Assembly: GCA_020636775.1 (NCBI GenBank)
Contig: JACJXF010000011.1
Coordinates: forward strand, 1 to 64,000
Direction of reading: 5' to 3'
Source: Bacteroidales bacterium
Lineage (GTDB): Bacteria; Bacteroidota; Bacteroidia; Bacteroidales; GCA-2748055
DNA: 64,000 nucleotides
The notes under the pieces are model-generated. The model was not told the DNA's origin. It ran no database searches and saw only the letters and a program-made list of their open reading frames with translations. How positions within the stretch are numbered: the stretch's first letter is position 1; each line of letters opens with the position of its first letter. Shown here piece after piece: positions 1 through 8,461 of the stretch. A program made the position numbers and the translations under genes.

Positions 1-1454
1 CCAAGCCTCTCATCTCTTTGAGGACAGTCGGTTGGTATATCCAGAAAGTTTCCTTTCTGCCCCCATTGAATATTATGCTGGAGCTGATTTATAAGATCAT
101 TGGAACATGTGAAACTTCCGGTTTTAGACATATCGGAGTAGAGCGCAAAGGCAGTAAAGTTTTCCGGTCTCAGTGAACCCGGGTATCCCTCAACCTTAAC
201 ATAGCGGAATCCCTGCCAGCTAAAGTGAGGCTCAAATATTTCATCCTCTCCCCCTTTTAAAATATAGCTATTCTGAGCCTTCGCAGACCTGAGATTCTCA
301 GTATAGAAATTTCCATCCTTATCCAATACTTCTGCATGCGAAAGGGTTACTTTATCGCCTGCTTTACCATTGACCTTAACCCGGACCCAGCCTACAATAT
401 TTTGTCCGAAATCCATCACCTGATCTCCCTCAGGAGTTGTAAATATATTAACGGGAGTAAAGGATTCGTGTTTTTTAACCGGTTCGTTTCGCGTAGCCAG
501 TAATACAGACATTGGAAAATCGGCCTGTTTTACATTACTCCAGCCGGAATCGTCAAAACCTGATTTTGTCCAACCGGGTTTTTCAAGACGTGCGTCTATC
601 GTTTCCCCGTTGTATATTTCAGCATATCTGACTTCCCCGGTAGATGATTTCCAGGAGGGATCAGAAATTATACTTTCTTTGCTTCCATCCGAATAGCTGA
701 TATCAAGCTGGCACAAAAGGGCAATATCTTTTCCGTAATTATTTATACTGAACTCAAATCCCAAGATACCCCTGTACCAGCCACTTCCCAGCATAACACC
801 AATGGCATTTTCACCTCCCTGTAACAATCTGGTAATATCATAAACCTGGTACTGCAAGCGATAATTATAATCGGTCCAACCCGGAGTGAGGTAAACATCG
901 CCCACCCGCTTTCCGTTGATATTTGCAACATACATCCCATGTGATGTAATGCTTAGAGTAGCGGATTTGATTTGTTTTGAGATTTTGAATTCCCTCCTGA
1001 ACAGAGGGCTGGGTCGAAGTACACTATCTTCAACATAGCCCGGAACAATCCACTTTGCTTTCCAGTCATCCACTGAAAAATATCCGGTCAGGAACTCTGC
1101 TTCTTCACTCCAGGGAGTGGCTTTTCCATTATTGTCCCAAACTCTGACTTTCCATTTATATTTTGTTCCGGATACAAGAGCCGGACCCGAATACAAAACC
1201 TGAACCGACTGATCTGACATGACTTTCCCGCTATTCCATAGATTTTTATTTTCCTTACTCAGAATAATTTCATAAGCCGACTGACTTATTCCTCTCTGAT
1301 CGCCTTTTAGCTGCCAGGAAAAACGGGGTTGCTTTATATCAATTCCTTTGGGATTAACAAGATTTTCGGTCAGCAGCTTTGTGATACCAACCTGAGCATT
1401 TGAATGAAAAACCAGCATAAGAAGGCCTGTCGCAATAAGGAAAAGTCTTTTCAT
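1..1454 (-). CDS. Alpha-L-rhamnosidase, GH78 (partial, C-terminus outside window)
   Basis: A secreted glycosidase that should release terminal alpha-L-rhamnose from pectic or glycoside substrates. The visible 484 codons start with a signal peptide (MKRLFLIATGLLMLVFHSNA) and run through Bac_rhamnosid N-terminal beta-sandwich domains. The reading stops at the window edge inside the family hallmark DIPTDCPQRDERLG, which begins the catalytic (alpha/alpha)6 barrel. The catalytic acids of GH78 therefore lie outside the window. The start is the ATG at 1454, the only one placed directly before the signal sequence. It belongs with the GH10 and GH5 genes nearby as plant cell-wall degrading capacity, although a helicase gene separates them. 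The family call is secure because of the hallmark motif; the exact substrate is unknown. Confidence 0.93.
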   Translation of the reverse strand, partial: MKRLFLIATGLLMLVFHSNAQVGITKLLTENLVNPKGIDIKQPRFSWQLKGDQRGISQSAYEIILSKENKNLWNSGKVMSDQSVQVLYSGPALVSGTKYKWKVRVWDNNGKATPWSEEAEFLTGYFSVDDWKAKWIVPGYVEDSVLRPSPLFRREFKISKQIKSATLSITSHGMYVANINGKRVGDVYLTPGWTDYNYRLQYQVYDITRLLQGGENAIGVMLGSGWYRGILGFEFSINNYGKDIALLCQLDISYSDGSKESIISDPSWKSSTGEVRYAEIYNGETIDARLEKPGWTKSGFDDSGWSNVKQADFPMSVLLATRNEPVKKHESFTPVNIFTTPEGDQVMDFGQNIVGWVRVKVNGKAGDKVTLSHAEVLDKDGNFYTENLRSAKAQNSYILKGGEDEIFEPHFSWQGFRYVKVEGYPGSLRPENFTAFALYSDMSKTGSFTCSNDLINQLQHNIQWGQKGNFLDIPTDCPQRDERL

Positions 1455-1646
1455 CAGTAATGTATTTTGAGGGATAAAGCCTGATCTTAACAGTACTTTA
1501 CTGAGAGTAAACTTAAACAAAAAGACGGGCAATACCAATTGATTATTTCAATAAAGTCAGGCGGATTGCGCTTGATTGAATTAATTGGCCGCCAATGGCT
1601 ATCCGATAATATTTAGCTTATGGAGAAGAATAGAAGGAATAAGATT

Positions 1647-2906
1647 TTAACGTCTTGAAGCTCCTTGACGATTTTCCCGTTGCCGTGATGTATTTCTTTT
1701 CTGCTGGCTATAACCCGACTGCGACGTATTTCTCCTTCCCTGCTGCTTTACGGCTTTAACAGGATTATGATCCATAAGGGGAAAAGGATGGTTATCAATA
1801 ACCTCTATTCGCTTTGAAATCAATTTTTCAACATCTTTCAGGTAGGCCTTCTCCTCTGCATCGCAAAAGGCAATTGCAGTTCCCCTGGCTCCCGCCCTGC
1901 CTGTGCGGCCGATACGGTGGACATAGGTCTCAGGGATATTGGATATTTCGTAATTGATTACATATTCCAGCTCGTCAACATCAATACCCCTTGCAGCGAT
2001 ATCAGTTGCCACAAGTACGCGTGTGGTCTGAGCCTTAAAATTTGAAAGAGCCCGCTGCCTGGCATTTTGAGCTTTATTGCCATGAATGGCTTCGGCAGAA
2101 ATTTTATTTTTCTGAAGCATCCTTACAACTTTATCGGCTCCGTGCTTTGTGCGTGTAAAAACCAGAGCCGTTTTTATATCTTCATTTTTCAGAACTTCAA
2201 GCAGGAGAGGGTTTTTATTACCCTTGTCGACAAAGTAAACATACTGCTTAATAATGTCCACGGTTGAAGATACCGGAGTAACTGATACCCTGGAAGGATT
2301 ATGAAGTATGGTTGCCGCCAGCTTAACAATTTCATCGGGCATGGTGGCAGAGAAAAACAGGGATTGTCTTTTCTTTGGAAGCAGGCTGATTAATTTCCTG
2401 ACATCGTGAATAAAGCCCATATCGAGCATCCTGTCGGCTTCATCAAGCACAAATATCTCAACTTCCCGCAGGCTTATGAATCCTTGATTTATAAGATCCA
2501 GCAAACGACCCGGAGTTGCAATAAGTATATCCACACCGGCCCGAAGGGCATTGGTCTGGGGATTTTGATTGACACCACCAAAAACTACTGTGTGCTTAAG
2601 ATGGTTATGCCGACCGTAGGCCGTAAAACTTTCCCCAATCTGAATGGCCAGTTCACGTGTGGGTGTAACAATAAGGCTGCGAATTGCGCGGCGATTACTA
2701 AAATTTTTTCGTTCGGAAAGTAACTGTATAATTGGAATGGCAAAAGCTGCCGTTTTTCCGGTACCTGTCTGAGCACAACCCAGGATATCATTTCCCTCTA
2801 AAATAAGAGGAACTGATTGGGTTTGAATGGGAGTAGGTGTAGTATATCCTTCTTCGGTAAGGGCTTTTATGATTGAATCGGTGATTTGTAATGATTTAAA
2901 GAGCAT
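1647..2906 (-). CDS. DEAD-box ATP-dependent RNA helicase, RhlE type
   Basis: Unwinds short RNA duplexes using ATP, probably in ribosome assembly or RNA turnover in the cytoplasm. In order it shows a Q motif (GYTTPTPIQ), Walker A AQTGTGKT, PTRELA, TPGR, DEAD, SAT, an ARGID block and HRIGRTGR, followed by a short basic Arg/Gln/Ser-rich tail typical of RhlE-like proteins. An upstream in-frame ATG at 2987 would add 27 residues with no family counterpart. I chose the ATG at 2906 (MLFKSLQITD), which gives 419 aa, the usual length. It is transcribed alone. RhlE is the best match among Bacteroidota DEAD-box proteins; DeaD/CsdA lacks support because the long RNA-binding C-terminal domain is absent. 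Confidence 0.93.
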   Translation of the reverse strand: MLFKSLQITDSIIKALTEEGYTTPTPIQTQSVPLILEGNDILGCAQTGTGKTAAFAIPIIQLLSERKNFSNRRAIRSLIVTPTRELAIQIGESFTAYGRHNHLKHTVVFGGVNQNPQTNALRAGVDILIATPGRLLDLINQGFISLREVEIFVLDEADRMLDMGFIHDVRKLISLLPKKRQSLFFSATMPDEIVKLAATILHNPSRVSVTPVSSTVDIIKQYVYFVDKGNKNPLLLEVLKNEDIKTALVFTRTKHGADKVVRMLQKNKISAEAIHGNKAQNARQRALSNFKAQTTRVLVATDIAARGIDVDELEYVINYEISNIPETYVHRIGRTGRAGARGTAIAFCDAEEKAYLKDVEKLISKRIEVIDNHPFPLMDHNPVKAVKQQGRRNTSQSGYSQQKRNTSRQRENRQGASRR

Positions 2907-3142
2907 GATTGAATTATGAATTATAAGTTTTGTGTTAGAATAATGAATCAGGACTTGTGTATGCTTCATGACCACATGAGGGAACACAGCTGATGCCTGT
3001 TAGCTTTAATTAATTTTCCTGATGTAATTGGGTATTGCAAAAAGGAGGGTTATGTAATGGCTGCAAAGATAGGATTAATTTTGTTATAAAACTATTTGTT
3101 TGCAGATGATGAGGGTGTGTGGGTGAAAATGGTGACGGCGTT

Positions 3143-3241
3143 ATGGGCGTGATGGGCGTGATGGGCGTGATGGGAGTGACGGGAGTGACGGGCGTGATGG
3201 GAGTGACGGTCGTAACGGTCGTAACGTCCATAACGTCCGTC
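3143..3241. repeat. Degenerate 9-bp tandem repeat, 11 units
   Basis: Eleven consecutive 9-bp units are visible, starting with three identical copies of atgggcgtg and drifting through acgggagtg and acggtcgta to acgtccgtc. The array sits between the end of the helicase gene and the end of the DUF2177 gene, so both flanking genes point away from or into it rather than containing it. The reading frames crossing it give only low-complexity Thr/Pro or His/Ala strings and are not genes. Confidence 0.85.
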
Positions 3242-3257
3242 ACATTCCCTAATTTTT

Positions 3258-3653
3258 TCACAAAACTCTGGATGCAATAAAATACGATATCACCGAAACA
3301 GAAGCGGCCAGAACAGTTCCCCAGCATAAATCCACAATAGTAACCAGAAGGGGCCAGTCTTTAGTGGTGGCAAGGTTTGTGAGATCGTAGGTCGCATATG
3401 TTACGAGTCCGAAGAAAGCACCATAAACGAGTGCATGAATCCAGGAGCCTTTCCCGATAGCAGGAGAGATAACAAAGCTAACCAGACCGGCTATAAACAG
3501 AAGATAGAAGATAATTGCAGCTGTCCAGTTAACATCGGGCTTCATAAGAAAGCCAATTTGCTGACGATAGAAGTTTTTTGCAACGAACCCGAGCCAGGTC
3601 ATGTCGATGACAAAGAAAACGGGCAGGGCGATGAGGTAGAGTTTGAGGAACAT
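3258..3653 (-). CDS. DUF2177 family membrane protein
   Basis: A 131-aa integral membrane protein of the DUF2177 (COG4852) family, whose function is unknown. Four hydrophobic segments are visible. The N-terminal FVIDMTWLGFVAKNFYRQQIG and the later YGAFFGLVTYATYDLTNLAT correspond to the conserved parts of the family. An in-frame upstream ATG at 3752 would add 33 residues translated from a tandem repeat, so the ATG at 3653 (MFLKLYL) is preferred. It is a single gene with no obvious operon partner. Confidence 0.85.
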   Translation of the reverse strand: MFLKLYLIALPVFFVIDMTWLGFVAKNFYRQQIGFLMKPDVNWTAAIIFYLLFIAGLVSFVISPAIGKGSWIHALVYGAFFGLVTYATYDLTNLATTKDWPLLVTIVDLCWGTVLAASVSVISYFIASRVL

Positions 3654-3660
3654 TATTTCA

Positions 3661-3702
3661 TGAGTGAATGGGTAAATGAGTGAATGGGTAAATGAGTGAA
3701 TG
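3661..3702. repeat. 16-bp tandem repeat just upstream of the DUF2177 start
   Basis: Two perfect copies of tgagtgaatgggtaaa are followed by a partial third copy (tgagtgaatg). They lie 8-49 bp upstream of the DUF2177 start codon on the opposite strand, where the leader or promoter would be. A short palindrome, cctgccggtaggcagg (3703-3718), follows directly. Confidence 0.85.
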
Positions 3703-3713
3703 CCTGCCGGTAG

Positions 3714-3806
3714 GCAGGGGTAAGTTAGTAAGATTTTTGTTTCAAATAACAATTTTGTATTCGAAATGTTTAATTCTCAACCTGCTTAGTAATTCTTTAC
3801 CCCTGC
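3714..3806. repeat. Inverted repeat pair GCAGGGGTAA / TTACCCCTGC
   Basis: A perfect 10-bp inverted repeat (3714-3723 and 3797-3806) flanks about 73 bp of A+T-rich spacer upstream of the DUF2177 gene. The function is unknown; it may be a remnant of a small palindromic repeat element. Confidence 0.5.
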
Positions 3807-3883
3807 ATACCGGCCTTTACCAATTTACCTAGGATATTTCTCCAACTTTGGTAAAATAAAGAGGTATTTTTTAAAATATCATT

Positions 3884-3912
3884 TTGCCGAAAGAAAAATT
3901 TGTATAAATTTG
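3884..3912 (+). promoter_or_regulatory. Bacteroidota-type promoter of tRNA-Phe
   Basis: A TTG at 3884-3886 and TAAATTTG at 3905-3912, separated by 18 bp, match the -33/-7 (TTG / TAnnTTTG) consensus of the Bacteroidota primary sigma factor. The tRNA begins 18 bp further on. The tRNA-Gly gene has the same arrangement with the same spacing. Confidence 0.75.
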
Positions 3913-3929
3913 CAGCTCTTTAACAGGCA

Positions 3930-4002
<73 letters not shown>

Positions 4003-4005
4003 CTT

Positions 4006-4094
4006 AAATCAGAGTGAGAGTGAGAGCGAGAGCGAACACAATCACTCTGATTTCTCAAGACTCACACTCACACTTCGCCAAAAGTGTTTTTGCC
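4006..4094. repeat. Palindromic repeat element, copy 1, next to tRNA-Phe
   Basis: It begins 4 bp after the tRNA 3' end. The arms AAATCAGAGTGA (4006-4017) and TCACTCTGATTT (4042-4053) form a perfect 12-bp stem around a purine-rich gagagtgagagcgag spacer. A C/A-rich tail (ctcacactcacacttcgcc) and aaaagtgtttttgcc follow. The same order recurs in copy 2. Confidence 0.8.
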
Positions 4095-4140
4095 CCAAAA
4101 AATAAGCATACCCCAAAAAATATTTCAGTATTAACTGTTT

Positions 4141-4254
4141 AAATCAGAGTGAGAGTGACCGCGTACCGCTATAGCTTCAGCGGTGGCGCAGAGCGAACAC
4201 AATCACTCTGATTTCTCAAGATTCACACTCACACTTCGTCAAAAGTGTTATTGC
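4141..4254. repeat. Palindromic repeat element, copy 2, with internal insertion
   Basis: The arms AAATCAGAGTGA (4141-4152) and TCACTCTGATTT (4203-4214) and the tail tcacactcacacttcgtcaa repeat copy 1 almost exactly. The spacer of copy 1 (gagcga) is replaced by about 31 bp that contain their own hairpin, ACCGCT ... AGCGGT. Confidence 0.8.
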
Positions 4255-4465
4255 CACCAAATATGAAGACAGGGAATTGTTGAGGAATTTTTTGTGTTCA
4301 CTATGTCAATCTATTACAAGCAACATTAAATACAACTCGGATAATTATGAGTAATGATAATGGATGAAGTATAAAATTGTCTTGAATTGCCCTTTCCCCA
4401 AATAAATCAATCTATCCGTTATTCATAGAAATTTCCTTTGGAAAAAGCCTTAAAAACAATAAAAA

Positions 4466-4506
4466 AACCGCCCGATGATGAACTGAAAGAACATCGCCAG
4501 GCGGTT
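4466..4506 (-). terminator. Intrinsic terminator of the leftward secreted-protein gene
   Basis: The stem AACCGCC (4466-4472) pairs with GGCGGTT (4500-4506), with an inner CGATG/CATCG stem. Read on the minus strand a run of T follows, 23 bp after the stop codon. Confidence 0.75.
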
Positions 4507-4528
4507 AATATAATTTAAGGCTGTTATC

Positions 4529-5278
4529 CTATTGCTTTAGAAGCTTCGAATTGCCTGCAAGACCCTTCTTGTCATAGACAGAAACAATATAGATGCCTTT
4601 TGAGAGGCTTTCGGTGTTTACAACCATGTTTAAATTTTGATTTCCGGGAATCCTCAAAACTTCTTTGCCCAGAATATCGGAGACCACAACAGTTTCAATG
4701 CTTTCAGCAGCATTAATTCTCATAATGTCCGTAACTGGATTAGGTGAAAAGGTGAAACGATTGGAAGTTTGAAGGCTTTTAACAGAATTTGAATTACTGA
4801 ATAAAACCTTGAAATCTTTACAATTGGCTCCGTCTTTGTCTTTTCCTTCTTTATCCCAGGTGCCGTTGTTAAATACCAGAGATAAGCCAATTATAACCGA
4901 ATCGGCCGGAACGCCATAAAAATCTGAAGGAGTGAAAGTTATTGAGTATGTACCATCACCGTTATCAGTTAAATCGGTGGTAGTATGAATTCCATCTTTC
5001 GGAACAGCATTGTAATCTATTCCATAAATTCCCCATCCCGACATCGGAATATTGGCAGTATGAATTGAAGAATGCATCTGAACTTTAACTGCACCCACCA
5101 GTGTTTTAGCACCATTGTCGCATGCCAAATTTGGGTTAAACGTTAATGTTACGGGAGAACGCCCGTCAGAGTTTAATGGAGTCAAGCCAATTGCTTCAGG
5201 CAATTGAGCTAAAACATTTAATCCGATCATACTAATCGAAAAAAGAATTGCTGCGAAACTAAGTAAAGGTTTTTTCAT
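4529..5278 (-). CDS. Secreted protein of unknown function with type IX sorting domain
   Basis: A 249-aa exported protein. It has a signal peptide (MKKPLLSFAAILFSISMIGL...), then about 145 residues with no domain I recognise. These include a region naming polar loops such as DLTDNGDGTYSITFTPSDFYG that resembles a beta-sandwich ligand-binding fold. The C-terminal 75 residues are a type A Por/T9SS sorting domain (FSPNPVTD ... VSDILGKEVLR ... LSKGIYIVSV), so it should be delivered to the cell surface or medium. It is transcribed alone, with its own terminator. The sequence suggests a small carbohydrate-binding or structural protein, but nothing decides this. Confidence 0.85.
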   Translation of the reverse strand: MKKPLLSFAAILFSISMIGLNVLAQLPEAIGLTPLNSDGRSPVTLTFNPNLACDNGAKTLVGAVKVQMHSSIHTANIPMSGWGIYGIDYNAVPKDGIHTTTDLTDNGDGTYSITFTPSDFYGVPADSVIIGLSLVFNNGTWDKEGKDKDGANCKDFKVLFSNSNSVKSLQTSNRFTFSPNPVTDIMRINAAESIETVVVSDILGKEVLRIPGNQNLNMVVNTESLSKGIYIVSVYDKKGLAGNSKLLKQ

Positions 5279-5881
5279 AATAAAAAATTTAAGTTTTGGT
5301 ATTCATTTTCTAAACATAACATTCCGTTAAATTTACTGCCTTTTTCGCAAAATTGCCATTTAAAAAATGAGATTTTGTACCAATAAATCATGCAATTCGG
5401 GTGAAAAATTGGCAAACTACTATTTCAAACGTTTGCAGAAGAATTAAAAAAATCCAGTTTTTAACAAAAAAAACCGGAATATTTTGATTTCACAGAGTAA
5501 TTTCCCGGAAAAAAGCTTCATTTTTAGCTGCCAGGAAAGCAATTTTTCGGAATAAATTGACTTTTTCAAATCAACTTCTAACAATATATAACACTGAAAA
5601 ATTAAAAAACAAATAAAATATTATTCTCAATTCAATGTAAAAAGATACGACATTTCGTCTGGTCCATTTTCTGTGTAAGATTCAATTTTGGCAATTAATA
5701 CCCTGCACGATATATTGAGATTTTTTTTACAGTCCGCTGATTTTTCTGATAATATTATCCCATAATTATTGACATCAAAATGGAATGCTGTCATTAAATG
5801 TACATTATCCTGCTTTATAATTTCAATATGAGGTTATTCTCTTCTGCTCTTGCCCTTGCTCCTGCTTACTCCCCTCCTTTC
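5279..5881. other. Long A+T-rich intergenic region
   Basis: About 600 bp with no supportable gene on either strand. It should contain the promoter of the leftward secreted-protein gene at its left side. The only clear structure is a 10-bp perfect palindrome, CAAACGTTTG, at 5426-5435, about 150 bp upstream of that gene. Part of the right side (5640-5880) looks like decayed sequence, but no homology could be named. Confidence 0.5.
5426..5435. promoter_or_regulatory. Palindrome CAAACGTTTG, possible operator
   Basis: A perfect 10-bp palindrome 148 bp upstream of the start of the secreted-protein gene. AAACGTTT cores occur in LacI-family operators, but no such regulator is in the window, so this is only a suggestion. 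Confidence 0.25.
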
Positions 5882-8425
5882 CTACTCCTCCCTGACCAGC
5901 TTAATTCGTTCCGTAATATTGTCAGATCTTATCCTTAAAATATAGAAACCATTGGCAAGCTCAGGATAAAAGTCTGTGTGAGATGGGCTTTCGATGCAAT
6001 CAGAATAAACCACCTTCCCGTTTATATCCAGTAACTCAAGCTCAACAGGAAAGCTTTTAAAGCCGGAAGCATCAATGGAAAACACATCCTTAAATGGAAT
6101 TGGTGAAACTTTCAGCTTAGTTTCCGGATTAAAAATTCCGGTCGCACATTTTGCGTCAAGCGCACTAAGCCTGGTTACCGTGAGCTCGGGGGAAACGGTT
6201 TTACAACCAAATGAATTCACTTCCACTTTATATTTTCCGGTTTCGGAAACCGTAATTTCCGGAACCGAACCCAAAGCATAAAAACCATTCTTATACCATT
6301 TGTATGTATAGGGAAGTCCCACATTGGTGCTGAGTTTTACGCTTCCTCCGGGACAAAAACTAAGTATGTCGGAGGAGTCAATTGGTGCAGAAGGAAATGT
6401 ATTTACAGTAATTGCAACAGTATTAGTTTTAAGAGTTACTCCTTTCCCGGTAGCCTGTGCAGAATAATTTCCGCCTGTATTAACGCTTATTGAAGAAGTG
6501 GTTTCCGGCAGTTCGATATCATCTTTAAACCATTTAATGCTGAAGTCGGGTGCAATCGAAACAGCCAGTTCAGTTGTACTTCCTTCGCAGATTGAAGTTT
6601 CTCCATTTACCTTAATACTCAGACTGGCAGGAACCAAAGGATGAGTTGATAAAATATAATCATTTGCTTCTCCCCCGGAAACAGGCTTTAATACCTCAAT
6701 GATTCCGCTGTGCTCACTTCCCCCGAAAGAGACTTTGTAATTATATGTACCCAGAAAGCCGTTGAAATTAACGATCCCCGATTCATCGGTTGTAAGAGTA
6801 GTATCTTTTGTCCACCACTGATTCAGTACCATATCCTCGTACACTTCCCCGTTTGGCCGGATTGACCAGTCGGCATTAAACATTGCTGCCGAGGGCTTCC
6901 AGTGCTGACTCTCCCAGAATCCCCAGGATAATATGGCGGTTACTGCAGGATGACTGAATACCATGGTCATAAAATCCCTTGTATAATCTGCCTGAACTTC
7001 GGGTTGATTCACATCAATATCGAATTCAGTGATTTTGATTTCCTTGCCTGGCAGGCTGAACTTATCCAGCACTGTTTTCAGGCGGGTAATGGGGGTCAGG
7101 TCGGAGCCAAAATGACTCTGTAAGCCGATTCCCTGTATTCCTCCACCAAGATCATCAATGTATTTTATAATCTTAAGCACTGAATCCTGCTTATAGTAAT
7201 TAGTTCCATTACTGCTCAGGATGGCATATTCGTTTAAAAACATCTTTACATTGGGATCATTATTCCTGACTCTTTTATACCAGTCGGCCATAACTTCTTT
7301 ACCTAGTATATCCATAAAGTCATGTTCTGGAAAAGGCTCATTAATCACATCCCAGTCAACCACCCGGCCTTTGGTAAAATTGCAGACATCATCAATGTGT
7401 TTGTCGATTTCAAACCTTAGTTTTTCAGGCAAGGTTTTATAACCGGCCAGATATGCAAGGTTGAAATTCCAGGATGGCCATACCACATTGTGTCCGCGCA
7501 TTCGTATTCCGCAACTGTCGAGCTCATCGAGAATACGCATCATATCATTTTTCTGGGCAGCGGTTTTATAATAGTAGGAAGGCCATTTCAGGTCATTTTC
7601 AAAGACGACCTCATTATACAGTTCCTTGATTTTGGCCTTATACGTCGGGTTAGTTAAATATGTGGAAGCCACAATGGCTGAACCAAACCCGAATTTATGC
7701 CGGATCATACTAATGGTAACTTCTGCTCCGGAGACCGGTGCTCCGGTTGAATCCACCACAGTGATATGAATATCTCCCTTTCTGATCTGACTTATCCGCG
7801 CTTCAGCCTCCGCTCTCCAGGGTGCATCAGCTTCACGGCCGGAATAGCTAATTTCTGTAACTGGCATGTCAGCCAATGTTTTGTTGCCAAAATAATTCAG
7901 ATACTGCACATCAGCAATTTCTACTGTCTGGGAAACGTATCCCATATGAAAAGCACAGTTCATTCCTGTAGAAAGCAGTGTGGCATTGCTTTTCAGGGGA
8001 ACATAATATTGCTTCCATTCCGTTCCGATTTGCACTCTCTGGTATATTACTTTATCGTAGCTTGTTTTATCTTCTATGCAAACCGTAACAGATCCGAGCC
8101 CTGTTTCGTCAAGCGAACTGGTCGTCCGGGCGAAAAAGCTAATCAGTATAATATCATCTTTAGTGATACCTGCCAAAGGACTAAATCCTATTTGAGTGTC
8201 CCAGGAATTGGAAACATTGGTACCGGTAGTAAATCTGAATGCCTTGGAAAAGGACTGTCCGGTAATATTTACCAATGTCAGGGTTCCCACTCCAATTCTG
8301 CTGTAGTTTACAAGGGGATCCTTTATTATGGTTGTTCCTCCATCAGGTACCTGTGAGTATAAGCTTGCTGATGTGGCTAATAAAAAGTAAAACAAAATGG
8401 AAACCCTGTCCAGTAATCTCTTCAT
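5882..8425 (-). CDS. Endo-1,4-beta-xylanase, GH10, secreted by T9SS
   Basis: Cleaves beta-1,4-xylan chains outside the cell. The 847 aa comprise a signal peptide (1-24), a CBM4/9-like beta-sandwich (about 30-180), and a GH10 barrel (about 260-570) with the acid/base Glu363 in WDVINEP and the nucleophile Glu467 in ITEFDID. An Ig-like region with two repeats follows (about 615-765), then a C-terminal type A T9SS sorting domain (LKVSPIPFKDVFSIDAS ... LANGFYILRI). The conserved GH10 sequence ENDLKW is also present. The GH5 gene ends only 36 bp upstream, so the two are probably co-transcribed. Activity on xylan is inferred from the family; some GH10 enzymes act on tomatine or arabinoxylan. Confidence 0.94.
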   Translation of the reverse strand: MKRLLDRVSILFYFLLATSASLYSQVPDGGTTIIKDPLVNYSRIGVGTLTLVNITGQSFSKAFRFTTGTNVSNSWDTQIGFSPLAGITKDDIILISFFARTTSSLDETGLGSVTVCIEDKTSYDKVIYQRVQIGTEWKQYYVPLKSNATLLSTGMNCAFHMGYVSQTVEIADVQYLNYFGNKTLADMPVTEISYSGREADAPWRAEAEARISQIRKGDIHITVVDSTGAPVSGAEVTISMIRHKFGFGSAIVASTYLTNPTYKAKIKELYNEVVFENDLKWPSYYYKTAAQKNDMMRILDELDSCGIRMRGHNVVWPSWNFNLAYLAGYKTLPEKLRFEIDKHIDDVCNFTKGRVVDWDVINEPFPEHDFMDILGKEVMADWYKRVRNNDPNVKMFLNEYAILSSNGTNYYKQDSVLKIIKYIDDLGGGIQGIGLQSHFGSDLTPITRLKTVLDKFSLPGKEIKITEFDIDVNQPEVQADYTRDFMTMVFSHPAVTAILSWGFWESQHWKPSAAMFNADWSIRPNGEVYEDMVLNQWWTKDTTLTTDESGIVNFNGFLGTYNYKVSFGGSEHSGIIEVLKPVSGGEANDYILSTHPLVPASLSIKVNGETSICEGSTTELAVSIAPDFSIKWFKDDIELPETTSSISVNTGGNYSAQATGKGVTLKTNTVAITVNTFPSAPIDSSDILSFCPGGSVKLSTNVGLPYTYKWYKNGFYALGSVPEITVSETGKYKVEVNSFGCKTVSPELTVTRLSALDAKCATGIFNPETKLKVSPIPFKDVFSIDASGFKSFPVELELLDINGKVVYSDCIESPSHTDFYPELANGFYILRIRSDNITERIKLVREE

Positions 8426-8461
8426 AGTTTTAAGCTAAAATTAAAAATTCTTAAAACGCCC

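Larger units (their letters stand above)
4003..4528. other. Gene-free stretch downstream of tRNA-Phe
   Basis: About 525 bp without a supportable gene. It holds two copies of a palindromic repeat element (4006-4094 and 4141-4254), a terminator for the leftward secreted-protein gene near its right end, and A+T-rich sequence between them (4255-4460) in which I see nothing else. Confidence 0.7.

Noticed and set aside
3010..3327. Open frames with VTPITP or HHAHHAHH strings
   Set aside because: They are translations of the 9-bp tandem repeat and overlap the end of the DUF2177 gene in another frame.
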